DNA of 56,234 bases, taken from the NCBI GenBank assembly GCA_000310025.1, contig FN649734.1, positions 3,913,116 to 3,969,349 on the forward strand, written 5' to 3'. How positions within the stretch are numbered: the stretch's first letter is position 1; each line of letters starts with the position of its first letter. The notes beneath the pieces are model-generated. The model had not been told where the DNA came from and did no database searches. It saw nothing but the letters and a program-made list of their open reading frames with translations. The translations under genes and the position numbers were made by a program. This stretch comes from Ectocarpus siliculosus. Its lineage: Eukaryota; Sar; Phaeophyceae; Ectocarpales; Ectocarpaceae. Of the stretch, positions 24,301-34,018 are shown one piece after another.

Positions 24301-27300
24301 ATTATTCATGTTGTGTAGATAATACCGTGAATTGCAGTAGGACCGAGACCCTGAAATTTTCGTGTGTTGCTCAAACCACCAACCGCAGGTGTCATCCGGA
24401 TGACCCCCATCACCTCGGCGTGCGTTGCAGCGAGCCGTGCCCCCGCCTCCTGCAGCCGTGCGAGCACCCTTGCCAGCGGTACGACCAAGCAGAGTACCAA
24501 CCGATGAGGTCGTCACACATCTACGCTCGCCACTCACCACAAGCTACAACATGTTACCGTGGTCGATCGGCTCCAAGTACATGGAGCATGTTGAAGTAAC
24601 GCAACAAGGGAGCAGATGACCCTCAATGAGTTTATTCGTTGCGCGTTGGGCTCACACATGTTTTCACCAAGGGAAGGGATGCATTACTTTCAGCGTTGGA
24701 GGGTGCGTCACTTCCCCACCCCGCTCCCTCCCCCGCCTTCAGGACAACACCATTGGTACTTAAAATCCGCTGTGTTCAAGCTACCCACTTGAGGTCTATG
24801 TATATCTGTATCCACAGAAAACAAGTCTCGAATGCTCTTATTGTGCCACGTGAGCCAGGCTGTGCGGGGACGAGTGCGGCCCTTGCTACCAGAGGGTGGA
24901 TGTGGTCGGTCTACCCTGCGGCCATGAAGCGAAGAACGTGTCCTGCGCGACATCAAGGCTTCCAAAGTCCATCCGGTGAGATGAATTTCTTCGATTTTTT
25001 GGGTCGCGCTCAGGAGTCAAGCTTTCGAGACGTGAAACCGACGATGTACAGTATTTCCAAGTAGAGGTTATGGTGAAGCAGACCAAGAACGGATCAAACA
25101 TCCATATCCCGTTGTTACACGTCTGCCGGTGGTTCAAGTTTTTTTGCCCGTATTATCAGCTACAGGCAACAAAGGCTACGCGGGGAATCAATATACTGTA
25201 GACCGCAGATACCTGAAGTCACGTCCGACGCAGATGCTGTGCCCGCCCACTCTGGTTGTCTGGGTTCGTTCCATCGACAGGTGCGGCGAACCGGTGGAGC
25301 TCAAGGTCCCCGGCTGTGGGCATGAGATCAAAGGTCGATGCACGGCCACCAGGGATATCGTCCGAAACCCCGCAATGTGCAGTGAAACGTGAGTGCATGA
25401 CAAACCATGCGCGGGACCCGGACGGGGGTCCATATCACAGAACAGGTTACGGACCAAGAAGGGTAGGCGCGGGCACCAGAGATACTGTGTTCAGCCGGTG
25501 CGTGCTTCTTCAGTATGGCAGCTTCGTTTTTTAGGTACTAGGTATCAACACATTGACCACAAGACACATGCCCAATGACCTGCCGCTTCAATAAAAAAAG
25601 ACCCACACCTTACCATTCTTCGGCTGAAAACATAAAAACAGTTGCGGGAAGCCCCTGCCGTGCGGCCACTCTTGCGCGGCGACATGTGGCAGCTGCACTC
25701 AGCTCACCCTATCCAGGGCAACGACGGCGGTGGAGACGACCCCCCTCCAGCAACAGCTAGAAGCACCAACTGCAACTGCAGCGGGTGGCGTGTGGGCGGC
25801 AGCTGCAGGGGACGGGCAGGCAAAGGACGACGACAGGTCGTTGGCGCTGGCAGCAGCGACGGCGGCGGCGGCGGAGCAGAGGACTCACCACGTCAAATGC
25901 ACGACCGTAAGTTTGTGCGGATGCGTTCCTCCGAATTAGGTATTCAGGGCAAGCCGTACCTCGTGCTTGGAAGTCGAAACATAGTGAGATTCCTGCGTTG
26001 TATGCATAGGTTTACTGACTTGTTTTAGCTCTCCCGCTGTCCGTTGTTCCGTCACAGGAGTGCGGCCGTCATCGGGCGTGCGGGCACCGTTGCCGGCTTC
26101 CCTGCCACGAAGGAGAGCCGTGCCCCCCCTGCCCGGAGCCGTGCACCCTTTCGTGCGAGCACTCTTCTTGCGCCCAGGCTTGCATAGGTGTGTGTTGCCT
26201 GGCCAGTCTTCGGCATGGTGTATCAATCAGGTTGATGTCAAACTATCGTTCCGTACTTTGTCATACCCCGAGGATTTAGAAAGAACGCAAATCTCGTGCT
26301 CGTAAGGGGTTCATTAACCGAGTTTTTTCGAGTTCTCAACTGACACCACAACGTTCAACCACCTACTCCCGTGAGTGGGAGTTTCGGAATCGGCACTTCA
26401 TTGTTCCCACCCCAGCGCTGTCATAACGTCTTTCGCTCCTTGTGCCCCTTCTACCCTACCCTATTCTGCCGTCGCCAGACCCGTGCACCCTTTGCGCCCA
26501 GAGCTGCACGTGGCACTGCCCTCACCAGGCGGGGTCGTGTCGTCTCCCCTGCGGCGCTCCGTGTCTACGTCTGCCTTGCGACATGTGGGTGGTTCGAGGC
26601 GCTGGCTTCTATGGATTTCGAAACCCTAATTTTCAACGTCAAGGATAAGCTATTATACACTGTTTAGCGTAAGACCACAACCTCGTAGGGAGTCCGCGAT
26701 CTCTTTTCGCTGCTGTCTTTTTTCATGTCTTCGAAGCAGTTGTGTAGCCGCTCTGGCTGACACACATGACGAGGTGACACTCCGAGGACGTTTCGGGCCA
26801 CCCAAACGACTCCGTTCAGTTGTAGACAGACCTCCACCGTTGGCCATCCAATTTTTCCATTCACCTGTCTGAACGGGAAACACCTCCTCCTTCGCCGTGT
26901 CAAAACCCCGCCACCCCACGACGTTACAACTACGTCACTGCAGCCGATGCGAGCGGAAGCTTGGGTGCGGTCACCAATGTCCCTCGGTGTGCGGCGAGGA
27001 CTGCCCCGGGTCGGAATTCTGCAGGGAGTGCTGCAGCGTGGACACGCCCGCCATGACGCAAGTGGTGGACATGTTGGAGTTCACCACGTGAGAGTATAAT
27101 GTGTGCCACAGAGCCCTACATAGCCTTTCGTTTCGGAAGGTACCGACTTCGCATCTGATGAAGAGTACCCACCGAGATCTGGATGTTCCTTCTCGTATCC
27201 CTCATGCAAACGCGTGCTGCAGGGACATCACACAACTCTTGTGCCGTAGCCGAAACGTGCATTCCCCGCCAGAATTTGTTGACTTCTCTTGCGTCATTCG

Positions 27301-30300
27301 ACTAGAAGGCTCTAGGTCTTTGGCCTGCAATGGGCGCCGCCGCACTTGCCTGCTCCTTACTTCTCCGTGCTTTTGTGTGGTTAACTCCATTTGCGCCCCC
27401 GAAAGGCTCAAGGACCACGATCCGTCTATCGATCCAATCATCGTGCTGGGCTGCGGCCACGCCTACACGCTCACCACCCTGGACGGCCTCCTGGGCCTCG
27501 AGTCAGCTTACGCGAAGGTAAGTGTGTCGACACGAAACGACGGTACATGTGTGAGTGTAATTTCCCGGTCGATCGCACCCCTCGCCTTGCTTTGCCTGCC
27601 CGTGGTGAACGTCTACCAAACGCTTTCCGCCCGGTCAAAACCAATTTCCTTACCATGGTGTTGCACGTCGTTGGCAGGACGAGAAGAGCGGGAAGTGGGT
27701 CGCTCCGCTGCCGCTCGAATCCGACTGCAGCAAGCTCAAGCTTTGCCCGGACTGCCGTGCCCCGGTGTCCGGCGTGTCTCGGTACAACCGCGTCACCAAC
27801 AAAGCCAAGGCAAGACGATGGTGTCGGTCGTTATGATACACAATGCTCCTTGGGCCCTTGTTGATCGTTGCGTGGTGTTTGCTGAGGACAATAACATACC
27901 AAGTGCGTCGACACGGACGGCGCACACACACGTCGGTAGTCTGGGTGCTTGTGAAGAGAAGCCTCTATGCTCCCAAGAAAAACAATTGTTGATCGTAGGA
28001 TACACAAGGTAACCGAAAATCCTCTGATCGGGTGAGCCAGGTGATGAGGACCGCTACGAGAACGGTCCTCACGTGGGGGATTTCTCACGTCTGAGATGAA
28101 ACAGTAGATGTACTATTGGTTCTATACCTATGCGCATGAAATGTTTCCTCCTTAGGGTTCTTACCTCCAGGGTAACACACTCGATACGATCGCTGCTTGG
28201 CCGCCCGGTGAGGACCCCCAACGCAAAGCCTTGCGGGAGAATTTAAGCTCGCAAAATATTAGTGTTGGACGAAGTATTGAGGTTGCGGGGTATCGTTGCC
28301 ACGAAAGTGGGAGGGGGCGGCTCAAACAAACAAACAAAAAAACCCAGGTAGATGGGTTGTTGGCTGCTCCTTCGCGGGGCGGGCAATATGATAATGAGTG
28401 CTACCGAGAAGAGATGCCAGGAAAAAGAACACGAGGAATATTGCCCCAACATCCGGGAAATATGCCGAAGCCTCAATTTATTGGTTGTCTACCCTTCGCA
28501 TGGCCGTCTCGATAATTCCCAGATGGACATGGCGGAGGTGAAACACTCTGAGTGGTGCAGAAAGGAAATTGCGCTTGCTCACAAAGATCTGGTGGTGGCT
28601 GCAGCTGACGGAACGCAGCCCAAGCTCCGCCACAATCGGTAGGGCAACACCCAGACACATGGCGTTGACCTCTTGTGCGCGTCTCGCAGCTTCTTTGTGA
28701 TCTTCTGCACTGTTGATGCCACGCTGCCCCATCTGTTTTTCATTACTGTCTCCGGGTGACAACGTCATACGACCCCTAGCTGCGGCTACCTCTTGGCCAT
28801 GTCCCCGCAACTGACGTTGATGTATCGCCCGAAAAAACCTCCGCGGTTATCACCATTCTGCAGGACATACCAATGCAAGTTTAGTGCTTGCAAGTTAGCA
28901 GCACGGCATCGTCTTTCACAGCATTTCGAATTATTCCCACCAAGCTGTCGGCACGACCCGCTTCTTCTCATTGCTCCACATCGAACCGTTTTCCCTCCCT
29001 TTTAGCATGAGGCAGGCGGAAGGGACGCTCAAGAGGGTAATCCAAGCATCACGAGAGACCCCGTGCACGCGGGTGAGGTTTAATGCTCTCGAGCACCGTT
29101 TGGGCAATGGTGTTACTTCGTCGCCTATTGTGTCCGCCAAGTATTCTATTCTGTTCGGAACCTTCAGTAGATCATTCACCGTACCTTGGCCTATTGAAGC
29201 CTGGTTGGTATAGAATATAGCAGAAGCCCTGCATTCGCGCTATGCGCGAATGACAGCTTGAATGCTGGAGCACAAGGAGCGGATCATGCCAAAATTGCGA
29301 GAAAAATACCAGTTCTGCAGCAGCCCGAAATACTGTGATCGCCGGGCTATATTGAATCGCTGGACCGCAAATCGCACTCACTCGCACGATGGAGTTTGCG
29401 ACAGCGACAAACCCTATTTGTAGTCGGGATGTTTCTTCGATTTTCCGACCGTCGATGGCTCGGCTTCTACTTCGTGGTTTCCTTCCCACGCACCATCGAC
29501 GCAGGTTTTCGAAGCTGCCACTGCCACTCTCATGCGTGCCGGAGCTTCGGCCCACGAGCTGGCCACCGTATCTCGCCTTCAACCCGACCATAGTGTCCGC
29601 GTCAAGGCAATGACTGAGATTGGTCGACTCCGGACGCTACAGCTGGAGGCATGCCGACTGCAGCTGGCAAAGGTGGGTGCTTTGGCGGCGAGTCTCTGCG
29701 TGCCAGCAAAAAAATACCAATCGATTTAGTGCGTGAGTCATTCCCAGCGGTAGTGCCAAATAAAGCACTACGGGCAACACTGGTACAGGGTGTCCACAGC
29801 TTGGGTGATTGCCTCTTTGTCATTCCAGTTTTCAAAGGTGCGATTCACATTTTCTGTGTTGAGTCTGCCGCAAAATGCTTCATATTCTTCCCGCGACTTG
29901 CTGATGCTGTGAGCCCTCTTTCGCCCCGCTTCGCCTCACCCCACCGCTTACAACACCACACCACGCCCTACAACAACAGGCGGTACGCTCCTTGCACCAC
30001 ACATCGACATCGTTGATACAAGCCATGCAGAGGATGCCACCCGCGGCGAACACACAGCAGTCTCAACACGCCCGCCGGGCTCAAGCGATCAACCGCGCTA
30101 AGACCCTTGAAGCAACCACTACCCAAAAGTACGGGCAGGGTGTAAGCACCCTCCTGGATGCGGTTCAAGAAGCCGTGGCCGCGCGGGCAATGGCCACGGG
30201 CGCGGCGGCAAGGGTGAGCAGGGGGGGAAAACATTTCCAGTGTTCTCGGTGGGCTACCGTAGGAGAAAAATGATGGGGATGCGCTTGAAAAACTGTACGA

Positions 30301-31233
30301 CGTGCGTTTTTTCTCATTTCGCCTTTTGGCAAAGTTCGCCCCCCCGTTGATTGGCAAGACTCCCCTTGCCCGGAAAACGTCAGGATCGACTATTGTTTTT
30401 GCCCCCTTTCGTTGCTGTCTCCGGGCATGTCTCTACACCAGATGGCATTGGTCGATCTCTACCTTCAGGGGGCTCAGTGCGTGATTGTAAGCCAGGATCT
30501 CTGCTTGGAGGTCGGGGTTGACACAGGCCCGCTCACCAACATCGGGAGGCATATGGTAAGGCTTCGGCAATATACTATTAATACGAATGTTGATCCCGAG
30601 CACTGCTGGCCAAGGTTCATTGGGTTTGTTCTCCTATTCGCACCGTACTCCAGTAGTTTAGACGAACCTTGCGATTGGCGGAATTCCGACGTTTGTCCGA
30701 ATTGCCGTTGATTGGCTTCGACCGTCAAAGCCGATCCGAAAAAACCGACATAGTTCTCCCAACGTTTCAATGGATGCCGCAGGTCCAAAAAGGGCTCAAT
30801 GAATGCAGGACCGTAGCGAGCATCTCCTTGGGCAGCGTGCGGCAACAGCACGAAGAACACGTGGAGACGAGCATGAAGCACCTCCTGCGCCTCGACGAAG
30901 TAATGAGAGGAATTTCCCAAAAGGTGAGATATTTCACGTTGTATACATCCCCAAAGCAGGTGAATTGGCTACATGGGAAACGGATAGAATTATCTTTCCC
31001 CGGGCGGCGCTAAAGTGAATCCCTGCCATTTCTTATCTGGTCACCGCTATTATCCGCAGGAGGTGGAAATCGTGATGGCCGTGGCTGCGGACCCTGGCCT
31101 CTCCGGCGGGGTGACGAAGTACCACAAATGCCCGAACGGTCACGTGTACGGTGTGGGAGACTGTGGTATGCTGAACGGGCGCGGGGTTTGCCCGGAGTGC
31201 GGACTTGCCATCGGCGGCCCAGGCTATCATTGA
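3929..31233 (+). CDS. ZNFX1: ZNFX1-like NFX1-type zinc-finger SF1 helicase (54-exon gene, about 2,591 residues)
   Basis: Family role: ZNFX1 proteins are SF1 RNA helicases. They support small-RNA inheritance in nematodes and act as antiviral dsRNA sensors in mammals. The model is a join of 54 exons, listed in the block entries below. Every junction keeps phase, and the total is 7,776 nt including the stop. Order of domains: RG-rich N-terminus (11-40), helical region (90-490), pre-helicase domain (492-801), helicase core starting with Walker A GPPGTGK (820-826), acidic insertion (983-1406), VVEEAAE box (about 1496-1502), GDHLQLRP (1523-1530), TQRRMRP (about 1568-1574), NVALSRAQHG, NFX1 zinc fingers (1828-2185), helices (2186-2534) and an RZ finger (2535-2591). 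The human protein is about 1,918 residues; the insertion explains most of the excess. The first two exons are inferred from phase and composition. A missed short exon, for example between 7390 and 7954, is possible. Confidence 0.92.
3961..3962 (+). other. ZNFX1: Candidate GC splice donor, intron 1 of the ZNFX1-like gene
   Basis: AAACAG|GCAAGC would join a 32-nt start exon to the RG-rich exon at 4155. The join gives a continuous Arg/Ser/Gly-rich peptide in phase. Inferred; needs transcript support. Confidence 0.4.
5751..5781. repeat. (AAC)10 microsatellite
   Basis: About ten perfect copies of CAA/AAC, in the intron 5312-5936 of the ZNFX1-like gene. Confidence 0.95.
9474..14836 (+). CDS. ZNFX1: ZNFX1-like gene, pre-helicase domain exons (residues 492-801)
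   Basis: Exons: 9474-9599, 9923-10043, 10645-10761, 11170-11270, 12406-12532, 12781-12854, 13471-13585, 14688-14836. The block opens with DTHFRLLRQDFVEPLREAV, the most typical signature of the family (human: FRLLREDFVRPLREGI). It continues through NVSLEFDKPDAV, a short VFAVIS strand, PSNSYFAYRPILQVL, and EPKPPRYLLQ joined to VDAYDLTDLI, which parallels PRYLLMGGRYDFTPLI in human ZNFX1. It ends LEHTTLDQ, followed directly by the helicase Q-motif-like AQLEALCAAL. The exon ending at 13585 must use a GC donor, because this join fits the family alignment and keeps phase. Two introns in this block (11271-12405 and 13586-14687) carry the interspersed element. Confidence 0.9.
11579..12391. mobile_element. 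Interspersed element, copy in intron 11271-12405 (interrupted by the gap)
   Basis: The copy starts near GGTGTTTGCCGTCGGGG, passes through a T-tract and a block about 90% like the copy at 13990-14651, and ends ggcatgcacgactatg plus poly-C. The 10-bp word CCCGAACGCC occurs immediately outside both ends (11569-11578 and 12392-12401), as a target-site duplication would. Four bases after the right repeat comes the acceptor AG of the exon at 12406. No long open frame or terminal inverted repeat is visible, so it is probably non-autonomous. On the minus strand weak pol III A-box-like (TAGTCGTTAGACC) and B-box-like (GGTTCTCACC) words about 54 bases apart hint at a SINE; that is speculative. Confidence 0.7.
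12149..12248. other. Scaffold gap (100 N)
   Basis: Exactly 100 N, the usual placeholder for a gap of unknown size. It lies inside the interspersed element. The ~48 bases left of it (12100-12148) resemble 14674-14723, across the exon boundary at 14688, which suggests a mis-joined read end. Confidence 0.95.
13586..13587 (+). other. ZNFX1: GC splice donor, intron 13586-14687
   Basis: CTGCAAG|GCAAGT fits the consensus of GC-AG introns exactly. Using it joins PPRYLLQ to VDAYDLTDLI in phase and in line with the family alignment. No GT donor nearby does so. Confidence 0.8.
13990..14651. mobile_element. Interspersed element, best-preserved copy, in intron 13586-14687
   Basis: This is the fullest copy. 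It has a VNTR of three units at its left end (14001-14190), a T-tract region (14224-14250), a ~400-bp unique body and the 3' end GACTATGAGTAC plus poly-C. The 18-bp word CCCCCCACCCACACCCAC flanks it directly at 13972-13989 and 14652-14669. The acceptor AG of the exon at 14688 lies 18 bases past the right repeat. The duplicated word is the natural polypyrimidine tract of that acceptor. No transposase or reverse transcriptase is encoded. Confidence 0.75.
14001..14190. repeat. Three-unit VNTR (period 66-68 bp) inside the element
   Basis: Units start at 14001, 14069 and 14135. Each contains CATCGGG(G/A)TTGGGTTTTCG, then CGACGTTGTAAAACAAGCC. The copy near 11,590 has one unit. On the minus strand the units stay open in all frames, for example NVVAKRRKPNPDGK repeated, but with no start, end or domain that argues for a protein. 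Confidence 0.85.
15217..17345 (+). CDS. ZNFX1: ZNFX1-like gene, helicase motifs I-Ia exons (residues 802-982)
   Basis: Exons: 15217-15291, 15532-15686, 16297-16367, 16894-16970, 17181-17345. The first ends exactly at the lysine of Walker A (LIQGPPGTGK). The second continues TYVGAKVVRLLL and holds motif Ia (CVCLTNHALDQFL), where the family has VVCYTNHALDQFLE. RVGGSCKTDRLKPFMLREL matches the family's VRVGGRS stretch. The last two exons give a long, highly charged helical segment. All junctions are GT-AG with matching phase. These residues bind ATP and couple it to RNA strand separation. Confidence 0.93.
15772..15890. repeat. 57-bp tandem duplication in intron 15687-16296
   Basis: Two copies of a unit containing GGGTGGTTTT and TCGAGTGACCCGTTTTCG (starting 15790 and 15847), about 90% alike. 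It lies just after the motif Ia exon of the helicase. Confidence 0.85.
17521..19179 (+). CDS. ZNFX1: ZNFX1-like gene, acidic low-complexity insertion (residues 983-1406)
   Basis: Exons: 17521-18205, 18383-18859, 19070-19179. They are by far the longest exons of the gene. After a conserved start (KMSSGIKDWLAGK, near the family's WLEL segment) they encode about 400 residues rich in Ser, Gly, Asp and Glu with few hydrophobics. Examples are TTEDLDDDDVV, SLDEDDDGHGGSTSDG and GSGDEGEEEADY. A His/Gly/Arg-rich patch (GRGWSGHGRGHG) lies in the middle exon. The order returns at NAYNIIVS. The segment sits between motif Ia and the Walker B-like motif and is far longer than in animal ZNFX1. It is probably disordered. 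All three exons are open throughout and phase-consistent, so this is coding sequence and not retained intron. Confidence 0.85.
19516..23629 (+). CDS. ZNFX1: ZNFX1-like gene, helicase motifs II-VI exons (residues 1407-1827)
   Basis: Exons: 19516-19637, 19883-20048, 20280-20340, 20810-20904, 21223-21446, 21802-21952, 22410-22597, 22751-22840, 23162-23217, 23520-23629. Motifs in order are SVWALSPEERRTL, EANVVGMTTTGVA, a VVVVEEAAE Walker B-like box (Glu-Glu-Ala-Ala, usual in this family in place of DEAD), LILIG joined to GDHLQLRP (motif III), LATQRRMRPEIADLI (motif IV), ITVLTPYLGQL, DNFQGEESKIIIMSLVRSN (motif V), and NVALSRAQHGMYIIGN (motif VI). These form RecA-like domain 2 with the arginine residues that contact ATP. 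The acceptor of the exon at 21802 is chosen because it alone joins SKTNR to HEAKLVSGL in phase, as in the family. Confidence 0.94.
23794..27087 (+). CDS. ZNFX1: ZNFX1-like gene, NFX1-type zinc-finger array (residues 1828-2185)
   Basis: Exons: 23794-23906, 24389-24478, 24859-24975, 25281-25388, 25642-25906, 26058-26187, 26479-26584, 26944-27087. Each carries Cys-rich units built around Cys-Gly-His: LPCGHACL, PCEHPCQR, LCGDECGPCYQ, GLPCGHEAK, CGKPLPCGHSCAATCGSC, RACGHRCRLPCHEGEPC, WHCPHQAGSCRLPC and LGCGHQCPSVCGEDC. This is the NF-X1 zinc-finger pattern, present in several copies as in animal ZNFX1. The exon at 25642 includes an Ala/Gln-rich insert of about 60 residues between two finger units. 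The donor at 26585 (ACAT|GTGGGT) is required to join PCDI to RCERKLGCGHQC. These fingers are expected to bind nucleic acid or partners. Confidence 0.92.
27406..30923 (+). CDS. ZNFX1: ZNFX1-like gene, helical C-terminal exons (residues 2186-2534)
   Basis: Exons: 27406-27517, 27678-27809, 28523-28638, 29006-29036, 29505-29672, 29980-30213, 30442-30555, 30783-30923. The first two give VLGCGHAYTLTTLDGLL and LKLCPDCRAPVSGVSRYNRV, a RING-like CGH then CPxCRxP pair that human ZNFX1 also has (DCGHIF, then KVCPICQVPI). The rest is long, charged and helical (for example EIGRLRTLQLEACRLQLAK, MALVDLYLQGAQCVIV, VETSMKHLLRLDEVM). The exon at 29006 is only 31 nt, and its phase makes it necessary. The exon ending at 27809 uses a GC donor (CCAAG|GCAAGA). 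Individual boundaries of the short exons are less secure than those in the helicase. Confidence 0.82.
27810..27811 (+). other. ZNFX1: GC splice donor, intron 27810-28522
   Basis: AGCCAAG|GCAAGA follows the RYNRVTNKAK coding end and keeps phase 0 with the next exon at 28523. A GT site downstream (after CGATG) would be in a different phase. Confidence 0.65.
31060..31233 (+). CDS. ZNFX1: ZNFX1-like gene, last exon with RZ-type zinc finger (residues 2535-2591)
   Basis: The exon follows a pyrimidine-rich acceptor (TTATCCGCAG) and ends at TGA 31231-31233. Its core reads HKCPNGHVYGVGDCG, then VCPECGLAIGG, matching the RZ finger at the C-terminus of human ZNFX1 (FKCRNGHIYVIGDCGG then TCPDCKEVIGG). 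The Cys-x3-His and Cys-x2-Cys zinc ligands are all present. In RNF213 the related RZ finger is needed for ubiquitin-ligase activity; whether it acts that way here is unknown. This exon confirms that the gene is complete at its 3' end. Confidence 0.95.
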   Translation, partial: EVEIVMAVAADPGLSGGVTKYHKCPNGHVYGVGDCGMLNGRGVCPECGLAIGGPGYH

Positions 31234-33206
31234 TGATTGGAGCGAATAGCCCGAATGTGGTGATGTTTCCCGAGGCCCTCTCTCCTCCCCGCCTCCACCT
31301 TCAACACGCTGAGAACGGGTTGTCGTTCACCCCGAATACTGCCTCACACTTGCAGGTAGGGTCTCTTGTCATTACGCGTCAGGGGGCTGGTGGTGCGTAT
31401 ATAGTAGACGGCCATCTCAAGAAACAACTCTCATCGCGACGCAAAGTTATACCGCTTGTTGCTTCTTTTTTGGTCGATCGCAACAGCACGGGCGTTTTCG
31501 GGGCGGTGTCGCGATGACTCTTCGTTTGTCAATGCATAGAAAGAAAGTAGCACCTGGGGCATGAAGCTAGCTACCGAAGTGGTGGGACAGGGGAACGGAA
31601 TGCGGCAGAGTGAAGTAATCGTTGATAGTACCTCTGGCAACTGCCAATGGTACTCATTCAGGCGCGACACATCTTGGCTCACTGGAACTTCCCGTGCTCC
31701 CCGCGGCCAGATAAGACTTTCTGAGAGGGGGGAGGAGGGTAAGGGTCAGCTGGAAAGGTTGGGGACAAATTCTTGGTGTAGGTACTGCGATAAGCAATCG
31801 TCTTCTTAGACGCGTGTTTTTGGTCCATGGCTATGGAACGTGAAATGGGCAAGGGGCTTGAAGGAAGCGACTTGTTCCCGTGGCAGCCTCGGCGTCAGCT
31901 CGCCGTGGGGGGGGGGGGGGAGGGGGGGGTAAGAAAGGGCCCGTTTGGAGAATCATGGGAGTGGGCGCAGTATGCATACTTTGGTGATTGGATGTCGCTG
32001 GGTGCAACCGCAACACGTGCTTGCGCACGGGCACGACGTGCCGGTGCGCAAAGACGTCTTACAGTTCCCGGCGCTATGCTCGCCATGGGGAAATAGAAAC
32101 TGCTGTAGATTCTATTGTGGGGAGACCATTTGTACGTTGCAACTACATGGGGGTATCTCACGCAGGGTGGATAAAGTTGCATACCACGGCAGGGCGGGAC
32201 GTCGAGGAGGGAGCCCTTAATCGGAGCACAAATGGCAAGAATATGGCGTTTGAGCAGCATGTGTCTTCTCTCACGAGTAGCCTTGAAACGTACTCACACC
32301 CACGCGCCATGTGGAAGCGAGCAATCATCACCCCTCGCGCTTCTCAATGCCATGGGCGCCCGTGAAAGGCGAGTAGCAAATCTGTGTTGTTGGGTATTTC
32401 TTTGGGGGGGGTGGGTGGGTGGAATTCTTCTGTGCACTCTATATTTATTGCGACAGAGTCTATGGTTCCAAAACAAAGTGACGCCTCCTCTCGTTGCAAG
32501 ATGGGCCAGGCACTTCCTCCCTGCTTCAAGTCCATCACAGATAGATGCTGTGCTATCTCGAGGCACCGATCGTCTCTTCACTCTCTTCCTTTGATATTTT
32601 GGCGCGCGCGCTGTCTTTCTCTCTCTGTTTGTAAGTCCTTTTCTCCCTCTGCTCTCTTGTTGTTCTTCTCTTTTTCTGTTTCTTCCCTCTATCTATCTAC
32701 TATCTATGCGTACCTCGCATGGCATGTTGGTCCTTTCGCCGACGACGCTAAGTGTAAAGGTATGCACGCGTGTGGTGGAATCTGGAAGACCCGCGGAGAA
32801 GGACTCTTTGTTGCCCTGGGTAAGGTAGAGGACTGACAACAGTGAGTGGGGGACACGATCCGCTGCTTGCTCAAGGGGCTACTACAGTAGATAGATCCTG
32901 TTCCCTGTTTTATCCTTGCGCGGCGTGGAGACTTACTACATCTCCCCGCACCTTCCTTTGAAGGAATGATTCTCTTCTATAATAGTTCACCTACACATAC
33001 ATATACATCTAAATCCTATAATAAGAGTGAAGAGGTGAGCGGAGGGTTCTAGGCCGGTTATCTATCGTTGATTTCCCAACAGATTGTATGCACCGAGAGG
33101 GACGGTTACGTTAGGGGTCCATGCACCTACACCCTCCACAGGCCGAAAAACCCCACGCACGAAAAAAAGGACGAAAAATTGCGCCTCGAACCCGATTTTT
33201 CTCCAC
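31234..33206. other. No recognisable gene; includes the 3' UTR of the ZNFX1-like gene
   Basis: After the TGA at 31233 there are several open frames of 70-150 codons on both strands, none with a domain or strong GC3 bias. The first several hundred bases are presumably 3' untranslated sequence. A poly-G run lies at 31910-31929. Confidence 0.6.
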
Positions 33207-33432
33207 TGACTGCAGCAGCAGCGCCACTTCAACCGGCCAGCAGTTGATTTACAGTCAAATCAATTCTGTCTGGTACTTGCTTCACATAAGTTTCGCTGCC
33301 GTGGCAGGGGCATGAAACCTGACTGCAGCAGCAGCGCCACTTCAACCGGCCAGCAGTTGATTTACAGTCAAAGCAATTCTGTCTGGTACTTGCTTCACAT
33401 AAGTTTCGCTGCCGTGGCAGGGGCATGAAACC
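33207..33432. repeat. 113-bp perfect-like tandem duplication
   Basis: 33207-33319 and 33320-33432 are identical except for one base (gtcaaatcaa versus gtcaaagcaa). The near identity means a recent event. Downstream (33475-33610) are degenerate copies of the word gtaggtgcta. Confidence 0.97.
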
Positions 33433-33927
33433 GGCTTAAACTCTATCTCTAACCCTAACTCTTACCCCAACCCACCCGATAGGTGCTACAACTGTGTGCG
33501 GTAGGTTGGCCCTGGGTGGCTAAGTTCCTACATTGGTTGGTGTGCCGGCATTGGCGCTAGGTAGGTGCTACAGGTTGATTCCTGACGTGGGTAGGTGCTA
33601 GGTTGGTGGTGCTTGGAGTAGGCCTACAGTAGGTCGCTCTTGGGAGGTAAACGGTGCTTGCAGGTCGTACGTTTGACATCGGGAGTACATGACGAGGCTC
33701 TTCTTGCCCGGGTGGATCCTACACAATCGACAACTTGCGGAACCCTGGATAGATGGGTCTACGGACTTGTGGTGTACCCTTCTCTGGCCGTGTGATCAGA
33801 TAGAAACCGTGTGTAGCGCTTTTCTCCAAGGCTGCACAAGAGGGCTACACGTAGAACGACCACCCCGGGCTTGTGTCGAACACCACGCGCATGTTTGGCT
33901 TTGCTCCCGTGCTGATTTGTTCTTTAG

Positions 33928-34018
33928 GCATCACCACCACGGAACAAGAGGGGCGCGTGAAGATTCGGCGTAATGGCACCAAGGTGTTCACTAGAACAAA
34001 CAGGGTGATGAGATATAG
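33928..34018 (+). pseudogene. Diverged duplicate of the RRNGTKV exon
   Basis: This stretch parallels the exon at 35583. An acceptor AG at 33926-33927 is followed by ITTTEQEG, then IRRNGTKVFTRTNR, in the same phase as its twin. Similarity continues beyond the exon, in the word GCATGTTTGAAATT and in CAGTCGGTGTGCGAA. The donor seen in the twin is not conserved here; the nearest is ATATAG|GTGCCC. It may be an alternative exon or a decaying one. I cannot name the domain. Confidence 0.45.

Noticed and set aside
33430-33470. Telomere-like words (ctaaccctaact)
   Set aside because: Only one or two imperfect units; too short to be an interstitial telomeric repeat.
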